From: Candidatus Kapaibacterium sp.
GTDB lineage: Bacteria; Bacteroidota; Ignavibacteria; Kapaibacteriales; Kapaibacteriaceae
NCBI GenBank assembly: GCA_018882585.1
Contig: VFFB01000005.1
Location: 1-64,000 of the forward strand
Reading direction: 5' to 3'
Length of the DNA stretch: 64,000 nt
Shown here: in pieces, positions 40,232 to 50,517 of the stretch
How positions within the stretch are numbered: position 1 is the stretch's first letter
Layout of the letters: each line of letters starts with the position of its first letter
Notes under the pieces: generated by a model
What the model was told of the DNA's origin: nothing
The model's database searches: none
What the model saw: only the letters and a program-made list of their open reading frames with translations
Program-made: the position numbers and the translations under genes

Positions 40232-41949
40232 TGACAAGCACCATGCCGCGATTCGCCCTTGCTATCCTGCTTCTTGGCATCGTCATCCATCATGGTGCTG
40301 CCCAACAGATCCGTCACGCCGAGATGCTGGGGCGTCCAACGGATACGTCGATCAACGTGAGCTTCATGCTCGACGGTCCGTCAGAGGCACGTATCAACTA
40401 TGGCACGGACAGTACTGCGCTGACACAGCAAACGCCATGGACTCCGGTACTCGCGAACATGATGCACGACATCGTCATCACCGACCTACAACCCAACACG
40501 GAGTACTACTACCGGCTGCAGCTGCGAACCGAGACCACGGCACGACCGTTGTATCGCTTTCACACGCAGCGTCCCAAGGGAGAGCCGTTCACGTTTGTCA
40601 TCCAGGCAGACCCGCACATGGACGAACAGAGCGACACCGGCATGTATCAGCGCGCGTTGCTGAACCAGCTTGAAGATCGTCCGGACTTCATGCTCGACCT
40701 AGGCGACATCATCATGTCCGATAAGCTCAAGGGTGCCAACGGCAAGGTCGGTCGTGATACGATCACCACGCGCGCGCGCTTCATGCGATCGCTCTATGAA
40801 TCTGCATGTCACTCCGTGCCCCTTTTCATAGCCCTTGGCAACCATGAGGGTGAATCCGGATGGGCGTTGAATGCGACGGCAGAAAACGTCCCAACATGGT
40901 CGGCTATCGATAGGACGACATTCTTCCGCAACCCCACACCCGATGCGTTTTATCAAGGCGACACGTCGACATATGCAAACATTGGCAAGCGCGACAGCTA
41001 CTATGCCTTTGAGTGGGGTGACGCACTGTTTATTGTTCTGGATCCGTACTGGTACACCAAGCCGAAGCCCGATTCGCTCACAGGATGGCGCTGGACGCTA
41101 GGTCGCACACAGTACGAGTGGTTACGATCCACGCTCAAGAACTCCACGGCAACGTATAAGTTCGTCTTCGCACATCAGCTCGTTGGTGGTGATCCAGACG
41201 GTCGAGGGGGCATTGAGTTTGCCGACCGCTATGAGTGGGGCGGAAAGAACCTTGATGGCACTGATGGATTTGCCACGAATAGACCGGGCTGGTACAAGCC
41301 GCTGAAAGACATCTTCCGCGAGCATCGTGTGAATGTCTTCTTTCACGGACACGACCACTTCTATGCACAGCAGATCAAGGACTGTCTGATCTATCAGGAA
41401 ACGCCGCAGCCGAGTCATCCCAGCATCTCCAATGCAAACTCTGCCGATGATTATGGCTACAAGAGTGGCACCATACTGCCGAACTCCGGTCACCTACGCG
41501 TCAACGTGTCGTCCGATGGCGTCAAGGTGGAATACGTTCGCACGTACGTACCACGTCAGGAGACCGGCTCACGGAAGAACAAGGACGTGTCGGCAACCTA
41601 CTTCATCGGCAAGGTGAACTGCTATGACTCGCTTGTTGCTTCCGTTCCCATCTTGTACAACGCGGCGTACATCGACGAGCATGTTGCTCCGAATCCATTC
41701 CGCGAGACAACGAGAATCGCTTTTGAAACGAAGGGTGGCGGGCGTCATACGGTATTGATCAGAGACATTGCCGGACGTGTGGTACGCCGATTGCTCGACA
41801 ACGCAAATGTCGATGCCGGCTCATACCAACTCGTGTGGGACGGCCTAGGCCATGATGGCCAGCCAGTTCCTGCAGGTGCCTACGTGTACGAGATCATCGA
41901 GCCGTCGACGGGAAGTCATACCGGCATGGTCGTGCGCGAAGGCAGGTAG
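40231..41949 (+). CDS. Exported purple-acid-phosphatase-like metallophosphoesterase, copy 2
   Basis: LGRPTDTSINVSF..., DLGDIIMSD, LGNHEGESGW, FAHQ, HGHDHFYAQQ; FlgD/T9SS-like C-term VAPNPFRETTRIAFE..PAGAYVYEI. Confidence 0.85.
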   Translation: MTSTMPRFALAILLLGIVIHHGAAQQIRHAEMLGRPTDTSINVSFMLDGPSEARINYGTDSTALTQQTPWTPVLANMMHDIVITDLQPNTEYYYRLQLRTETTARPLYRFHTQRPKGEPFTFVIQADPHMDEQSDTGMYQRALLNQLEDRPDFMLDLGDIIMSDKLKGANGKVGRDTITTRARFMRSLYESACHSVPLFIALGNHEGESGWALNATAENVPTWSAIDRTTFFRNPTPDAFYQGDTSTYANIGKRDSYYAFEWGDALFIVLDPYWYTKPKPDSLTGWRWTLGRTQYEWLRSTLKNSTATYKFVFAHQLVGGDPDGRGGIEFADRYEWGGKNLDGTDGFATNRPGWYKPLKDIFREHRVNVFFHGHDHFYAQQIKDCLIYQETPQPSHPSISNANSADDYGYKSGTILPNSGHLRVNVSSDGVKVEYVRTYVPRQETGSRKNKDVSATYFIGKVNCYDSLVASVPILYNAAYIDEHVAPNPFRETTRIAFETKGGGRHTVLIRDIAGRVVRRLLDNANVDAGSYQLVWDGLGHDGQPVPAGAYVYEIIEPSTGSHTGMVVREGR

Positions 41950-42297
41950 ACAAGGACAGCCACGCGAGGCGACGCAACGTAGACGCCCGTGACCGTCATG
42001 CGATCCATCGTGGTCGCCCGTCATCGTCATGAGATCCACATTTGTCGCAAAACGTTGGTCGTAGTCAGACCCTATTGGGGTAATAATGTTCCACCTGTGT
42101 ATGATCAACGACATCGACGACATGTGTGAATAGCGTGGGCATTGGTTATACTCAACCATTGCACTATTACGTGGAAATACCTACGTCATCCATAACGGTA
42201 TTGCGTATGTTCACGGAAGAAATATGCCGACGCTACTGTTGGAATGTGGCAATAGCCCACGGCAATGGGTGTGGGTGTGGGCATTCATGGAGTTTCC

Positions 42298-43770
42298 ATG
42301 CGATCGTTTATTCTAGGGGCTCTTCTATGCACGGCTGCGTTTTCCGTGCGCTCCCAAGTGCCGATTGACCTTTCGAAGGCGCGTGAGTTCAAGGTGATAT
42401 GGAAAAAGAATGTCGGTGGTAGTGACGTTGGACCGCCAATCTATGTCGAGAGTCCCTGTAAAGCAGATGGAAGGAGCATACTTTTTGCCGGCAGCTCCAC
42501 TGGCGGTTTCTCATGCTACACGCAGCCACGGATCGATACCACCCAACCAGTCACTGGCTGGAGCAGCGTGTACATTCCGTTCGATTACGATGGCAAGGAA
42601 CCACTCGAATACGTCAACGATAACGGCCGCGTTGACGGATGCCATGCGATAGGATTTCCATTTCAACTGCAGAGAGGACTTGATACGATCGCGTGTTGGC
42701 GTAACACGATGAACGTTGCGCTCACAGCCGATATCGATGATGATGGTTACAAGGATCTGATCTGCGATATCGGCGGTGGTGGATATACCGCACGCGTGAT
42801 CCGCGGAGGACCGAATGCAGGACGCGGCTGCCAGCGGTTGCTCCAAGTACCCAAAGTGATGAATCGGGACCAGTCGAATACGACAGAGGCCTTCTGGCGA
42901 TCGGCCTCCGGAATGTGGCGACTTCTACAGTACGAAAAGGACTCCATGGCACTGTCACCATGGTTAGTACTCTACGAGATGCGCACGACAAAAACGCCGG
43001 AAGGCACGAGTTTTTCTTTTGTGAAGACCGACTCGTTGTATGGCAACGGTATACATATCGGCGATATGCCCATTGGCGACGCGGCTGTGGTGACCGACAC
43101 GGCTACTGACACAGACTGGCTGCTGGTCATGCGTCGTCTCAATGACGGTCCTCGCACGTGGGTGCTGGATCGTTTCGATGCAACTGCCGGACGCTTCACG
43201 CCAACCGGCGAGCGTGTGACGGGAACAGATTTCTTTGAACCATGGATCGTCGGCCACGCACTCGGCACGAAGAAACCTGCAGTGGCGTTTCACGTCCCGA
43301 AGATCGGTCGTGTTTTCTGCTACGCGGACGACCTAACCCATCCCTTTGCACGTTGGTCACCGCAAGGTGCTCTTGAGCCACCGGTGAGCGGCATGATCGC
43401 GATCAATGATCAGTCTGGGGATGGATTACCGGACTTAGTCGCTGCAGGTGGCGTGATAAACTGTGGTATTGCCATCTACACCCTGGACTCAACATTAACG
43501 ACTGCAACTGCCGATACTCTAGTAGGATCAACGAGTACGGTACGGCTGGAGGGATCCACGCTTGTCGCTACAACACCAACCAGAAGCACGTTCTCTGTTC
43601 GTATGGTTACCATCGATGGACAATCCTACGATGTTATAGCTCGACATGTGATACAGCCAGGCGAGCAACGTATTGATCTTACAGCACAACTACAGGCCCT
43701 GCCCATAGGCGTATACCTTTTGCACGTGCAAGTGGGCGAGGATGCGCACGTTTTACGCTACTTGCGATAA
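42298..43770 (+). CDS. Exported FG-GAP/VCBS-like protein with T9SS-like C-terminus
   Basis: Signal peptide MRSFILGALLCTAAFSVRSQ; LTADIDDDGYKDLICDIGG, NDQSGDGLPDLVAAGG. Confidence 0.65.
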   Translation: MRSFILGALLCTAAFSVRSQVPIDLSKAREFKVIWKKNVGGSDVGPPIYVESPCKADGRSILFAGSSTGGFSCYTQPRIDTTQPVTGWSSVYIPFDYDGKEPLEYVNDNGRVDGCHAIGFPFQLQRGLDTIACWRNTMNVALTADIDDDGYKDLICDIGGGGYTARVIRGGPNAGRGCQRLLQVPKVMNRDQSNTTEAFWRSASGMWRLLQYEKDSMALSPWLVLYEMRTTKTPEGTSFSFVKTDSLYGNGIHIGDMPIGDAAVVTDTATDTDWLLVMRRLNDGPRTWVLDRFDATAGRFTPTGERVTGTDFFEPWIVGHALGTKKPAVAFHVPKIGRVFCYADDLTHPFARWSPQGALEPPVSGMIAINDQSGDGLPDLVAAGGVINCGIAIYTLDSTLTTATADTLVGSTSTVRLEGSTLVATTPTRSTFSVRMVTIDGQSYDVIARHVIQPGEQRIDLTAQLQALPIGVYLLHVQVGEDAHVLRYLR

Positions 43771-43780
43771 GGGGGGCAGC

Positions 43781-44396
43781 ATGAAAACCATATCGCTCTT
43801 GCATAACGTGGTCGCCCTCGTCGTGACCATCCTTGTCGGCTCTTATGTTGCGACTGCTCAGAACACGTTTACGCCCGAGCCCATTCAGACCTACCATTCC
43901 GGCTTCTGGGGCACGGATGTGTTCGCCGATACAGTGCCGGTCTTTGCCTTAGGACATCAGTGGGGTGCAGCCCGTCTTGATAAGGTCAACACAGCGTTGA
44001 AGATGAACGTAACGAGTCAGAACTGGGGTTGCCTGAACTCCTTCGCTCACCAGATGTATCAGCTTGGCGATGGACATCATGACACGAACTATGTCGTATG
44101 GGCATCACCGCTGTGGCATACTCCGGGGCCATACGGTTCCGGCGGATGGACTGCTCGTTACGCCGAATCCATCAGCGGGTGATGTTACGATCATCCTGCC
44201 GCCTGGACGTCGCGACCAAGCCCTGCTGTGGGTGTATGACGCCGTCGGTAAGCTCGTCAAGCATGTCGATGTTCCGGCATCACAGCGAACAGTCGATGTA
44301 CACGGTCTCGATGCTGGATCCTACATCGTCCGGCTTCGCAATACACATACCCGCGGCCAAGCAGACCTTGTACAACACTTCGTGGTAGTGCCGTGA
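43781..44396 (+). pseudogene. Short exported protein with T9SS sorting domain, frameshifted near 44140-44160
   Basis: Frame 1: MKTISLLHNVVALVVTILVGSYVATAQ...GPYGSGGW; sorting domain GLLVTPNPSAGDVTIILPPGRRDQALLWVYDAVGKLVKHVDV...LDAGSYIVRLRN is in another frame. Confidence 0.65.
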
Positions 44397-44439
44397 TGGC
44401 AGTTCGCATCTTTCGAATCACTGTTCGAGATGGGGGGCC

Positions 44440-45603
44440 TCACCACACAAACCGCTCCAGCGCTAGGTTGGCCTTTTGGAAGGCTTCGTCGACGTTGTGT
44501 CCGGTCGATGTAAGGTGACCCATCTTTCGTCCCGTGCGACATTCTTTCTTCCCGTACAGGTGCAACGACACGCCCGGCACCTTGAGCATTTCGATCACGC
44601 TGTCGGGTATACCACTGCCCCCTCGCTCACCTAGCAGATTGATCATGCATGCTGCAGGTACGCGCATGTCGGGCGATCCGAGCGGTAGGTTTAACACGGC
44701 ACGGACGTGGTTTTCGAATTGCGAGGTGTGACACGCCTCGATGGTGTAGTGTCCGCTATTATGTGGCCGTGGCGCGATTTCGTTGAACAGGATCTCGTCG
44801 TCAAGCGTCAGGAACATCTCAACACCAAACACTCCCACGCCATTGATGGCCTCGACACAGGCAACGGCAATCTCCTGGGCACGAAGTCGTAAAGGGGCTT
44901 CGATGGGCGCTGGGGCAAGCACTGTTACACAGATGTGTCCTTGTTGAATGGTCTGCACGCATTCGTACACGGCGACTTCGCCACGGCGATTGCGGGCGAC
45001 CATGACGGAGAGTTCCTTGGTGAAGGTGACGAAGGATTCGGCCATGAGCGGACGCGTGTCCTCGCCTTCCATAAAGCGACGCCACACCATGTCGATCTCG
45101 GTATCACGCTTGATCGTTGCGTTGCCGTAGCCGTCATAGCCATACTTGCGTGTTTTAGCAACGAACGGATATCCATGTTCGGCGCCAAAGTCGTACAGAT
45201 CCTGCTTTGACGAAATGGCAGCGAATCGTGCCATGGGTATGCCGGCGGCCGAGAACGTCTCTTTCTGCGTGAACTTGTCCTGGACTAACCGCATGGTGTC
45301 GGGCGCCGGAAAGACCAGCCGACGTTCAGCGATCGCATCAAGGATATCGGGATCGATAAACTCGTTTTCTAACGTCACAACGTCGCTTGCCGTAATGAAT
45401 GCGTCAAGATCGGCGGCATCCTTCCAGCCGTTAGGGAAGTCGAGCTTCGTCATGACGCCTGCGGGCGACCCTTCGCCATGTTCGATCACGGCAACACGAA
45501 GCCCCATCTTGAAGGCCTCCTGCGCCGTCATCTTGGCAAGCTGTCCTCCGCCAAGGAGTCCAAGGGTAAACGGTTCGGTTGGACGATAGATGGAAGGCAG
45601 CAT
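44440..45603 (-). CDS. purK: 5-(carboxyamino)imidazole ribonucleotide synthase
   Basis: LGLLGGGQLAKMTAQEAFKMGLRV, ATP-grasp, FNEIAPRPHNSGHYTIEAC. Confidence 0.94.
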   Translation of the reverse strand: MLPSIYRPTEPFTLGLLGGGQLAKMTAQEAFKMGLRVAVIEHGEGSPAGVMTKLDFPNGWKDAADLDAFITASDVVTLENEFIDPDILDAIAERRLVFPAPDTMRLVQDKFTQKETFSAAGIPMARFAAISSKQDLYDFGAEHGYPFVAKTRKYGYDGYGNATIKRDTEIDMVWRRFMEGEDTRPLMAESFVTFTKELSVMVARNRRGEVAVYECVQTIQQGHICVTVLAPAPIEAPLRLRAQEIAVACVEAINGVGVFGVEMFLTLDDEILFNEIAPRPHNSGHYTIEACHTSQFENHVRAVLNLPLGSPDMRVPAACMINLLGERGGSGIPDSVIEMLKVPGVSLHLYGKKECRTGRKMGHLTSTGHNVDEAFQKANLALERFVW

Positions 45604-45612
45604 GGAGGTTGT

Positions 45613-45996
45613 TCAGGATTGTGCTTCGATAACGACGACGGCCAGGGCAACATCGGCCGTGTGACTCAGCGAGACGTGGACGATGTACTGACCCCAGCGT
45701 TCGAGCATCAACGTGCGAAGTTCCATCACGGGCTTACCTGATGGTTCGTTGCGGATGCCAACGCTGTTCAGCGCAAAGCCATCGCGCAGCCCCGTTCCAA
45801 TGGCTTTCGAGAATGCCTCTTTTGCGGCAAACCGTGCCGCGTAGTGCAGGAACTTCGTATCTCCAAAACGCTCGCAGTAGTCGACTTCGGTTTGCGTGAA
45901 GACGCGCTTCAGGAAACGCTCGCCGTACTCCTCGTAGGCGCGCTTGATGCGTGCTACGTCGGTGATGTCTGTTCCAATACCGATGATCGCGCTCAT
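45613..45996 (-). CDS. acpS: Holo-[acyl-carrier-protein] synthase
   Basis: IGIGTDITDVARIKRA, FAAKEAFSKAIGTGL, VSLSHTADVALAVVV. Confidence 0.94.
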   Translation of the reverse strand: MSAIIGIGTDITDVARIKRAYEEYGERFLKRVFTQTEVDYCERFGDTKFLHYAARFAAKEAFSKAIGTGLRDGFALNSVGIRNEPSGKPVMELRTLMLERWGQYIVHVSLSHTADVALAVVVIEAQS

Positions 45997-46712
45997 GCTG
46001 CTGTCAGTTCCGAAATGAGTTCCGGAAGGATAACGCCGCTTGGCCCGCGCAGATGCGCGTGTGCATACGGCGTCAGCTCGGTGCTATCGGGATTTACCTC
46101 GATCACGAAGGCTCCGTGGTCCTTGGCAAGATACGGCAAGCCCGCTGCGGGATATACCTGTGCGCTGGTGCCGATGCTGAACATCACGTCGGCACGACGT
46201 GTCGCCTCCTCGGCCTGCACCCACACGTCATGCGGCAGGTCTTCGCCGAACCACACAACGTTGGGGCGCATCGGCCCAAAGCATGTCTTGCATTGCAGCT
46301 CGGCCTGATGCGCATCGTCGATCCAGCCGCAGTCGTTGCAGCGGTTCTCAACAAGATTACCATGCACTTCGAGCACGTTCATTGAACCTGCGCGCTGGTG
46401 CAGGCGGTCAACATTCTGCGTCACCAGCGTGAACGACGGAACCAACCGCTCGAGCGCTGCCAGTGCGTGGTGACCGGCATTGGGCTCGACCGAATCCACC
46501 ACGTGCAGACGGTGGGCATACCAGTCGCGGACGCGCTCGGGGTTGGCCAGGAAGCCCGTCATGCTGGCAAGTTCCTCGGGACGAAACTTCGCCCACAGTC
46601 CATCGGGATCGCGGAAGGTTGCTACGCCGCTTTCCGCGCTCACGCCGGCACCTGTCAGTACCACCACATGGTCGGCACAACGCAGGCGCTCGATGACGTT
46701 CGCCGGAATCAT
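45993..46712 (-). CDS. cobB: NAD-dependent protein deacylase (Sir2 family)
   Basis: [63 protein letters not shown]. Confidence 0.94.
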   Translation of the reverse strand: MIPANVIERLRCADHVVVLTGAGVSAESGVATFRDPDGLWAKFRPEELASMTGFLANPERVRDWYAHRLHVVDSVEPNAGHHALAALERLVPSFTLVTQNVDRLHQRAGSMNVLEVHGNLVENRCNDCGWIDDAHQAELQCKTCFGPMRPNVVWFGEDLPHDVWVQAEEATRRADVMFSIGTSAQVYPAAGLPYLAKDHGAFVIEVNPDSTELTPYAHAHLRGPSGVILPELISELTAA

Positions 46713-47816
46713 GCGTTCAGCTGATCCTCGAGCAGCAGATAGGCCTTGATAAGTTCGTCCAGGTCGCCATCCATCACGCGGTGCACATCGTTGATCTTCG
46801 TTTCTGTCCGATGGTCATTCACCATGGTGTACGGCTGGAAGACATACGAGCGGATCTGTGAGCCCCACTCGATCTTCTTCTTGGTGCCTTCGATGGCTGC
46901 CTTGGCAGCCTCTTCCTCTTCGCGGCGCTTCTGGTACAGGCGGCTCTTGAGCATCTTCATGGCGCGCTCGCGGTTCATCAGCTGCGAGCGTTCCTGTTGG
47001 CAAGCCACAACGATACCAGAAGGAATGTGGCGCAGACGCACGGCCGTTTCGACCTTGTTTACGTTCTGTCCACCCTTGCCCCCTGACCTGAACGTATCCA
47101 TCTCGACGTCGGCGGGATTGACTTCGATCTCGACGTCGTCTTCGACTTCGGGATAGACAAAGACCGATGCGAATGACGTGTGGCGGCGGGCATTGGAATC
47201 GTATGGGCTGATGCGGACCAGTCGGTGGACGCCGTTTTCGGCCTTCAGATAGCCATAGGCGTACTTGCCTTTGATCTCGAGCGTGCCCGACTTGATGCCC
47301 GCGGTATCGCCTTCCTGCTCGTCGGCAAGGAAGACCTGAAAGCCTTTCTTCTCGGCCCAGCGCGTGTACATGCGCAGCAGCATCTCGGCCCAATCCTGGG
47401 CTTCGGTACCGCCGGCGCCGGCATTGATGGTCAGAATGGCATTACGGTCGTCGTCGGTACCTGACAGAATCTTGCGCAGTTCGAGTTCATCGACGGCGGT
47501 CTGACATCGCACCAGCTCGGCCACGATCTCGGCTTCCATCGATTCGTCTTCGGCTTCGTCGGCCAGTTCTATCAGCGCCTGAACGTCATCGACGGCAGTG
47601 GTGGCGGATTCCCAGGTTCCCACCCAGTCCTTGCGGGTGGCGATCTCCTGCATCACGGCCTGCGCCTTGGTCTGGTCGTCCCAGAAGTTGGGCGCCTGCG
47701 ACATCATTTCGCGTTCGGCTATCTCGTCGCGCTTGCGATCGATGTCAAAGGAACCTCCGCAATTGGTCCACGCGCTCGCGGAGTTCCTGGGTCTGTGCTT
47801 TTTGTGGGTCGAACAT
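46709..47816 (-). CDS. prfB: Peptide chain release factor 2, programmed +1 frameshift at 47744-47750
   Basis: [26 protein letters not shown] in zero frame; CGGAGG TTC CTT TGA C shift site; then [16 protein letters not shown]...[16 protein letters not shown]...[19 protein letters not shown]. Confidence 0.95.
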
Positions 47817-47935
47817 AGACTGCAAAGATACGGCTCATGGCCGGTCAAATGTTGTACGTAGCCATTCAGCGATATGCACAACGCACTTTGCGCAACGCAC
47901 TTTGCGCAATGCGTGTTGCGCCCCCCGCCCCACCC

Positions 47936-50398
47936 CTACAACAGCGGACTGCTTATGGAGACGCTCCAGCCGAAGGTTCCAGCGGGTCTTGCGATGGGGC
48001 CAACGGGCCAGCGCATGTCAACACGCAGGAAGAACAGATCGCTGATAAAGCTTGGGATGCGCGCAAGAGCAAAGCCGGCCTCGGTGTACCAGCCGTCGGT
48101 CGAGCGGAAGGCCGTTGCCAAGGGAATGCCTCGTTGTACGTACGATGCAGCCGCACCGGTAGCCAGCAGGTCGAGTCCACGTCCGTTATACGTGGGCAGC
48201 CCAATGGCGCGCCACCACAGGTCCGAAAAGTTGTGCTCGGCATGCACCCTCAGAAACTCCGTGCCCCCTAACCTGTTGATGGGAATCGTCATCATGTCGG
48301 TTGCCATGCCGAACACTGGATATCGGCGCATGGCAGAATACTGATACTGTCGTGGCGTGTTGGCGGATGTCCAGCCAGCGTTCAGGGCAAGGTCAAGACG
48401 CATGGGACTGTAGCCTACGTCGAAGGTATTGAGCCGTAGAGCAAGGTTTGCCGATACCGACCGGAAGGCATTCGAGTTCGGAACCTGTTCGCCGTAGCCT
48501 ACCGTAACCGATCCGTTGATCGTACGTCCCCCGCCAAGCAGCGATGCAAGCGGGTTCTCCTCACCGGTGCCAATACTGGCAAACAACGTTCGGTAGGCTC
48601 CGTCATTCGGCACCACCTGCTCCCTGTTCAAGGTCTCGATAAGGGGCATGGTGAAATGCCTCGAAGACTCGGCAAGCAGGGCCAGGGAGAATTCGCCCAG
48701 AGATGCCTTGACGCCGACATCGAAGCCATCGCGACGATAGAAGTCGGCATAGTCGGCATAGAGCAGGTTCGACAAATTCAGGTTGCTGAACCGCTGCAGG
48801 ATATCGCGACTTGCCTGGATGGAATAGATGTCGCTGAAGACACGCGCTGCGGCGTCAACAGAGGCTTTGCGCCCGCCGACGATCGGCACGCGCACGTCGA
48901 CGGAACCGGCGCGAGTGCCTTGCTCACCAAAGGATGCTGCGCCCAGAACGCGAACTGGCTTGGAGTTTACCTCGAGCTGAGCGCCGTACATAACGCCTGT
49001 GACACCGGTGCGGTTGATCAGTGGATTGATGCCGAGATTGACCGGACCGAGCGACATGCTGAACAGGCCGATGGCAGATCGGCGTGCTGCACTGTCTGAA
49101 CGAGAGGTCTTCTTGGTCGTGTCTGCTGCGATGCTGTCCTGTTTACGATACGTCTCACGCTCCTGTTCGCTGAGTTCGGCAAAGGCATGCTTGTCCCAGT
49201 ATTCAGACTTTGCAGAGTCCGCGTCGGGCATCACGGTGACGTTGGAACGCAGACTTGCCGATGCAGTGACGGCACCTCCACCGGCCTCGACACTGACTGC
49301 TCCGCCACTAGTATCTGCAGGCTTTGTTTGTCGTTTGAATATCGAGTCATCAATGGGCTGATTGGCCTTGGCATCCTGAAGCCACGACGTTGCGGCAGCA
49401 CCTACTTCGAGGTCTGCAAGCCCGGCAATGATCTTCAGTCGGAGTTTGCCGGAAAGCTCCTGATACGCCGGCACCCAGATACTGTCGGCAACTTGTTCGT
49501 ACCGCGTCTTGATACGAAAGCCCTTAATGAAGGGAATCGCTGTTTCCTGCGTGGGCGCGAAGTCGGATTCGACAAGCTGATATGAGCCATCAACGATCGT
49601 CATCGTGCCTTCGAAACCCGGGAACAGACGGGACTTCGGTGCAAATGACAGTTCGTAGGCCAGATACGTTCCGAGTTGACGTTTGTTCACGATGGTGAAG
49701 TTGTAGTCGTCCAGTGCGGCAGGACTCAGTGGTGACGTCAGCTTTACATTGAGCAGCTCGAAGTTGTCCTGCGATACATCAAACTCTTCGTCGAACACGG
49801 CAAGGTTTGACGCCGCCGAAATGTTCTTTGTCTGCCGACGCTGCAGGATGATCGTCTGCTTCTTTCCCGGGGCCGGCTGACGCTGCTCATACACGCGTGA
49901 GAACGTCTCCGTGATCACGCCGGCATCATCTTCCTTGTCGGCGAGCAAGCCCTTGTTCTTGGCATCGACGCGTAGTTTACTATACAGGTTGCGTTCCAGC
50001 GTGGTGATGCGTTTTGCATTCACGTCACGTCGAGCCGTTGCACGGCGCACCACCTCTTGGGCCGAGATATCACCCAGAACCTTCACAATGCGTGCATCGA
50101 CGGCCGACACTGGCAAGGCGATACGTAGCGTCGTCGACGCTGGATCTATGGATTGCCGCACCTCGCCATAGCCGATGCTTCGCACCTCGAGGACATGCGG
50201 CCCCGGCGGCAGCGGCAGCCGGAACGTACCGCGACTTCCAGCATACGTTCCCATGCTCGTACCGGCCACGCGTATCGACGCACCGCTGATACCCGCTCCG
50301 GTGGCCGAATCAACGATCGTACCCGTGTACATGACACGTCCGTCATTCTGTGCCGGCAGCGCCGTCACAACAAGCAACAAGGCAAGGATGATGTGCAT
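47936..50398 (-). CDS. Outer-membrane DUF5686 / carboxypeptidase-regulatory-like domain protein
   Basis: Signal peptide MHIILALLLVVTALPAQ; YTGTIVDSATGAGISGASIRVAGTSMGTYAGSRGTFRLPLPPG; long beta-barrel-like C-terminal half. Confidence 0.8.
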   Translation of the reverse strand: MHIILALLLVVTALPAQNDGRVMYTGTIVDSATGAGISGASIRVAGTSMGTYAGSRGTFRLPLPPGPHVLEVRSIGYGEVRQSIDPASTTLRIALPVSAVDARIVKVLGDISAQEVVRRATARRDVNAKRITTLERNLYSKLRVDAKNKGLLADKEDDAGVITETFSRVYEQRQPAPGKKQTIILQRRQTKNISAASNLAVFDEEFDVSQDNFELLNVKLTSPLSPAALDDYNFTIVNKRQLGTYLAYELSFAPKSRLFPGFEGTMTIVDGSYQLVESDFAPTQETAIPFIKGFRIKTRYEQVADSIWVPAYQELSGKLRLKIIAGLADLEVGAAATSWLQDAKANQPIDDSIFKRQTKPADTSGGAVSVEAGGGAVTASASLRSNVTVMPDADSAKSEYWDKHAFAELSEQERETYRKQDSIAADTTKKTSRSDSAARRSAIGLFSMSLGPVNLGINPLINRTGVTGVMYGAQLEVNSKPVRVLGAASFGEQGTRAGSVDVRVPIVGGRKASVDAAARVFSDIYSIQASRDILQRFSNLNLSNLLYADYADFYRRDGFDVGVKASLGEFSLALLAESSRHFTMPLIETLNREQVVPNDGAYRTLFASIGTGEENPLASLLGGGRTINGSVTVGYGEQVPNSNAFRSVSANLALRLNTFDVGYSPMRLDLALNAGWTSANTPRQYQYSAMRRYPVFGMATDMMTIPINRLGGTEFLRVHAEHNFSDLWWRAIGLPTYNGRGLDLLATGAAASYVQRGIPLATAFRSTDGWYTEAGFALARIPSFISDLFFLRVDMRWPVGPIARPAGTFGWSVSISSPLL

Positions 50399-50461
50399 AC
50401 AGGGGGCAAGGTACGAACCTGCGCGAGGAGAGTTGCACGCACGTGCCGGGCGGGTATGTAG

Positions 50462-50517
50462 GGGCGCGGCATGCCGCGCCCCATACGTGTTAACCAAGGG
50501 CGCGGCATGCCGCGCCC
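50462..50517. repeat. Inverted pair of REP-like palindrome A
   Basis: GTAGGGGCGCGGCATGCCGCGCCCC-atacgtgttaaccaa-GGGCGCGGCATGCCGCGCCCCTAC. Confidence 0.9.
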
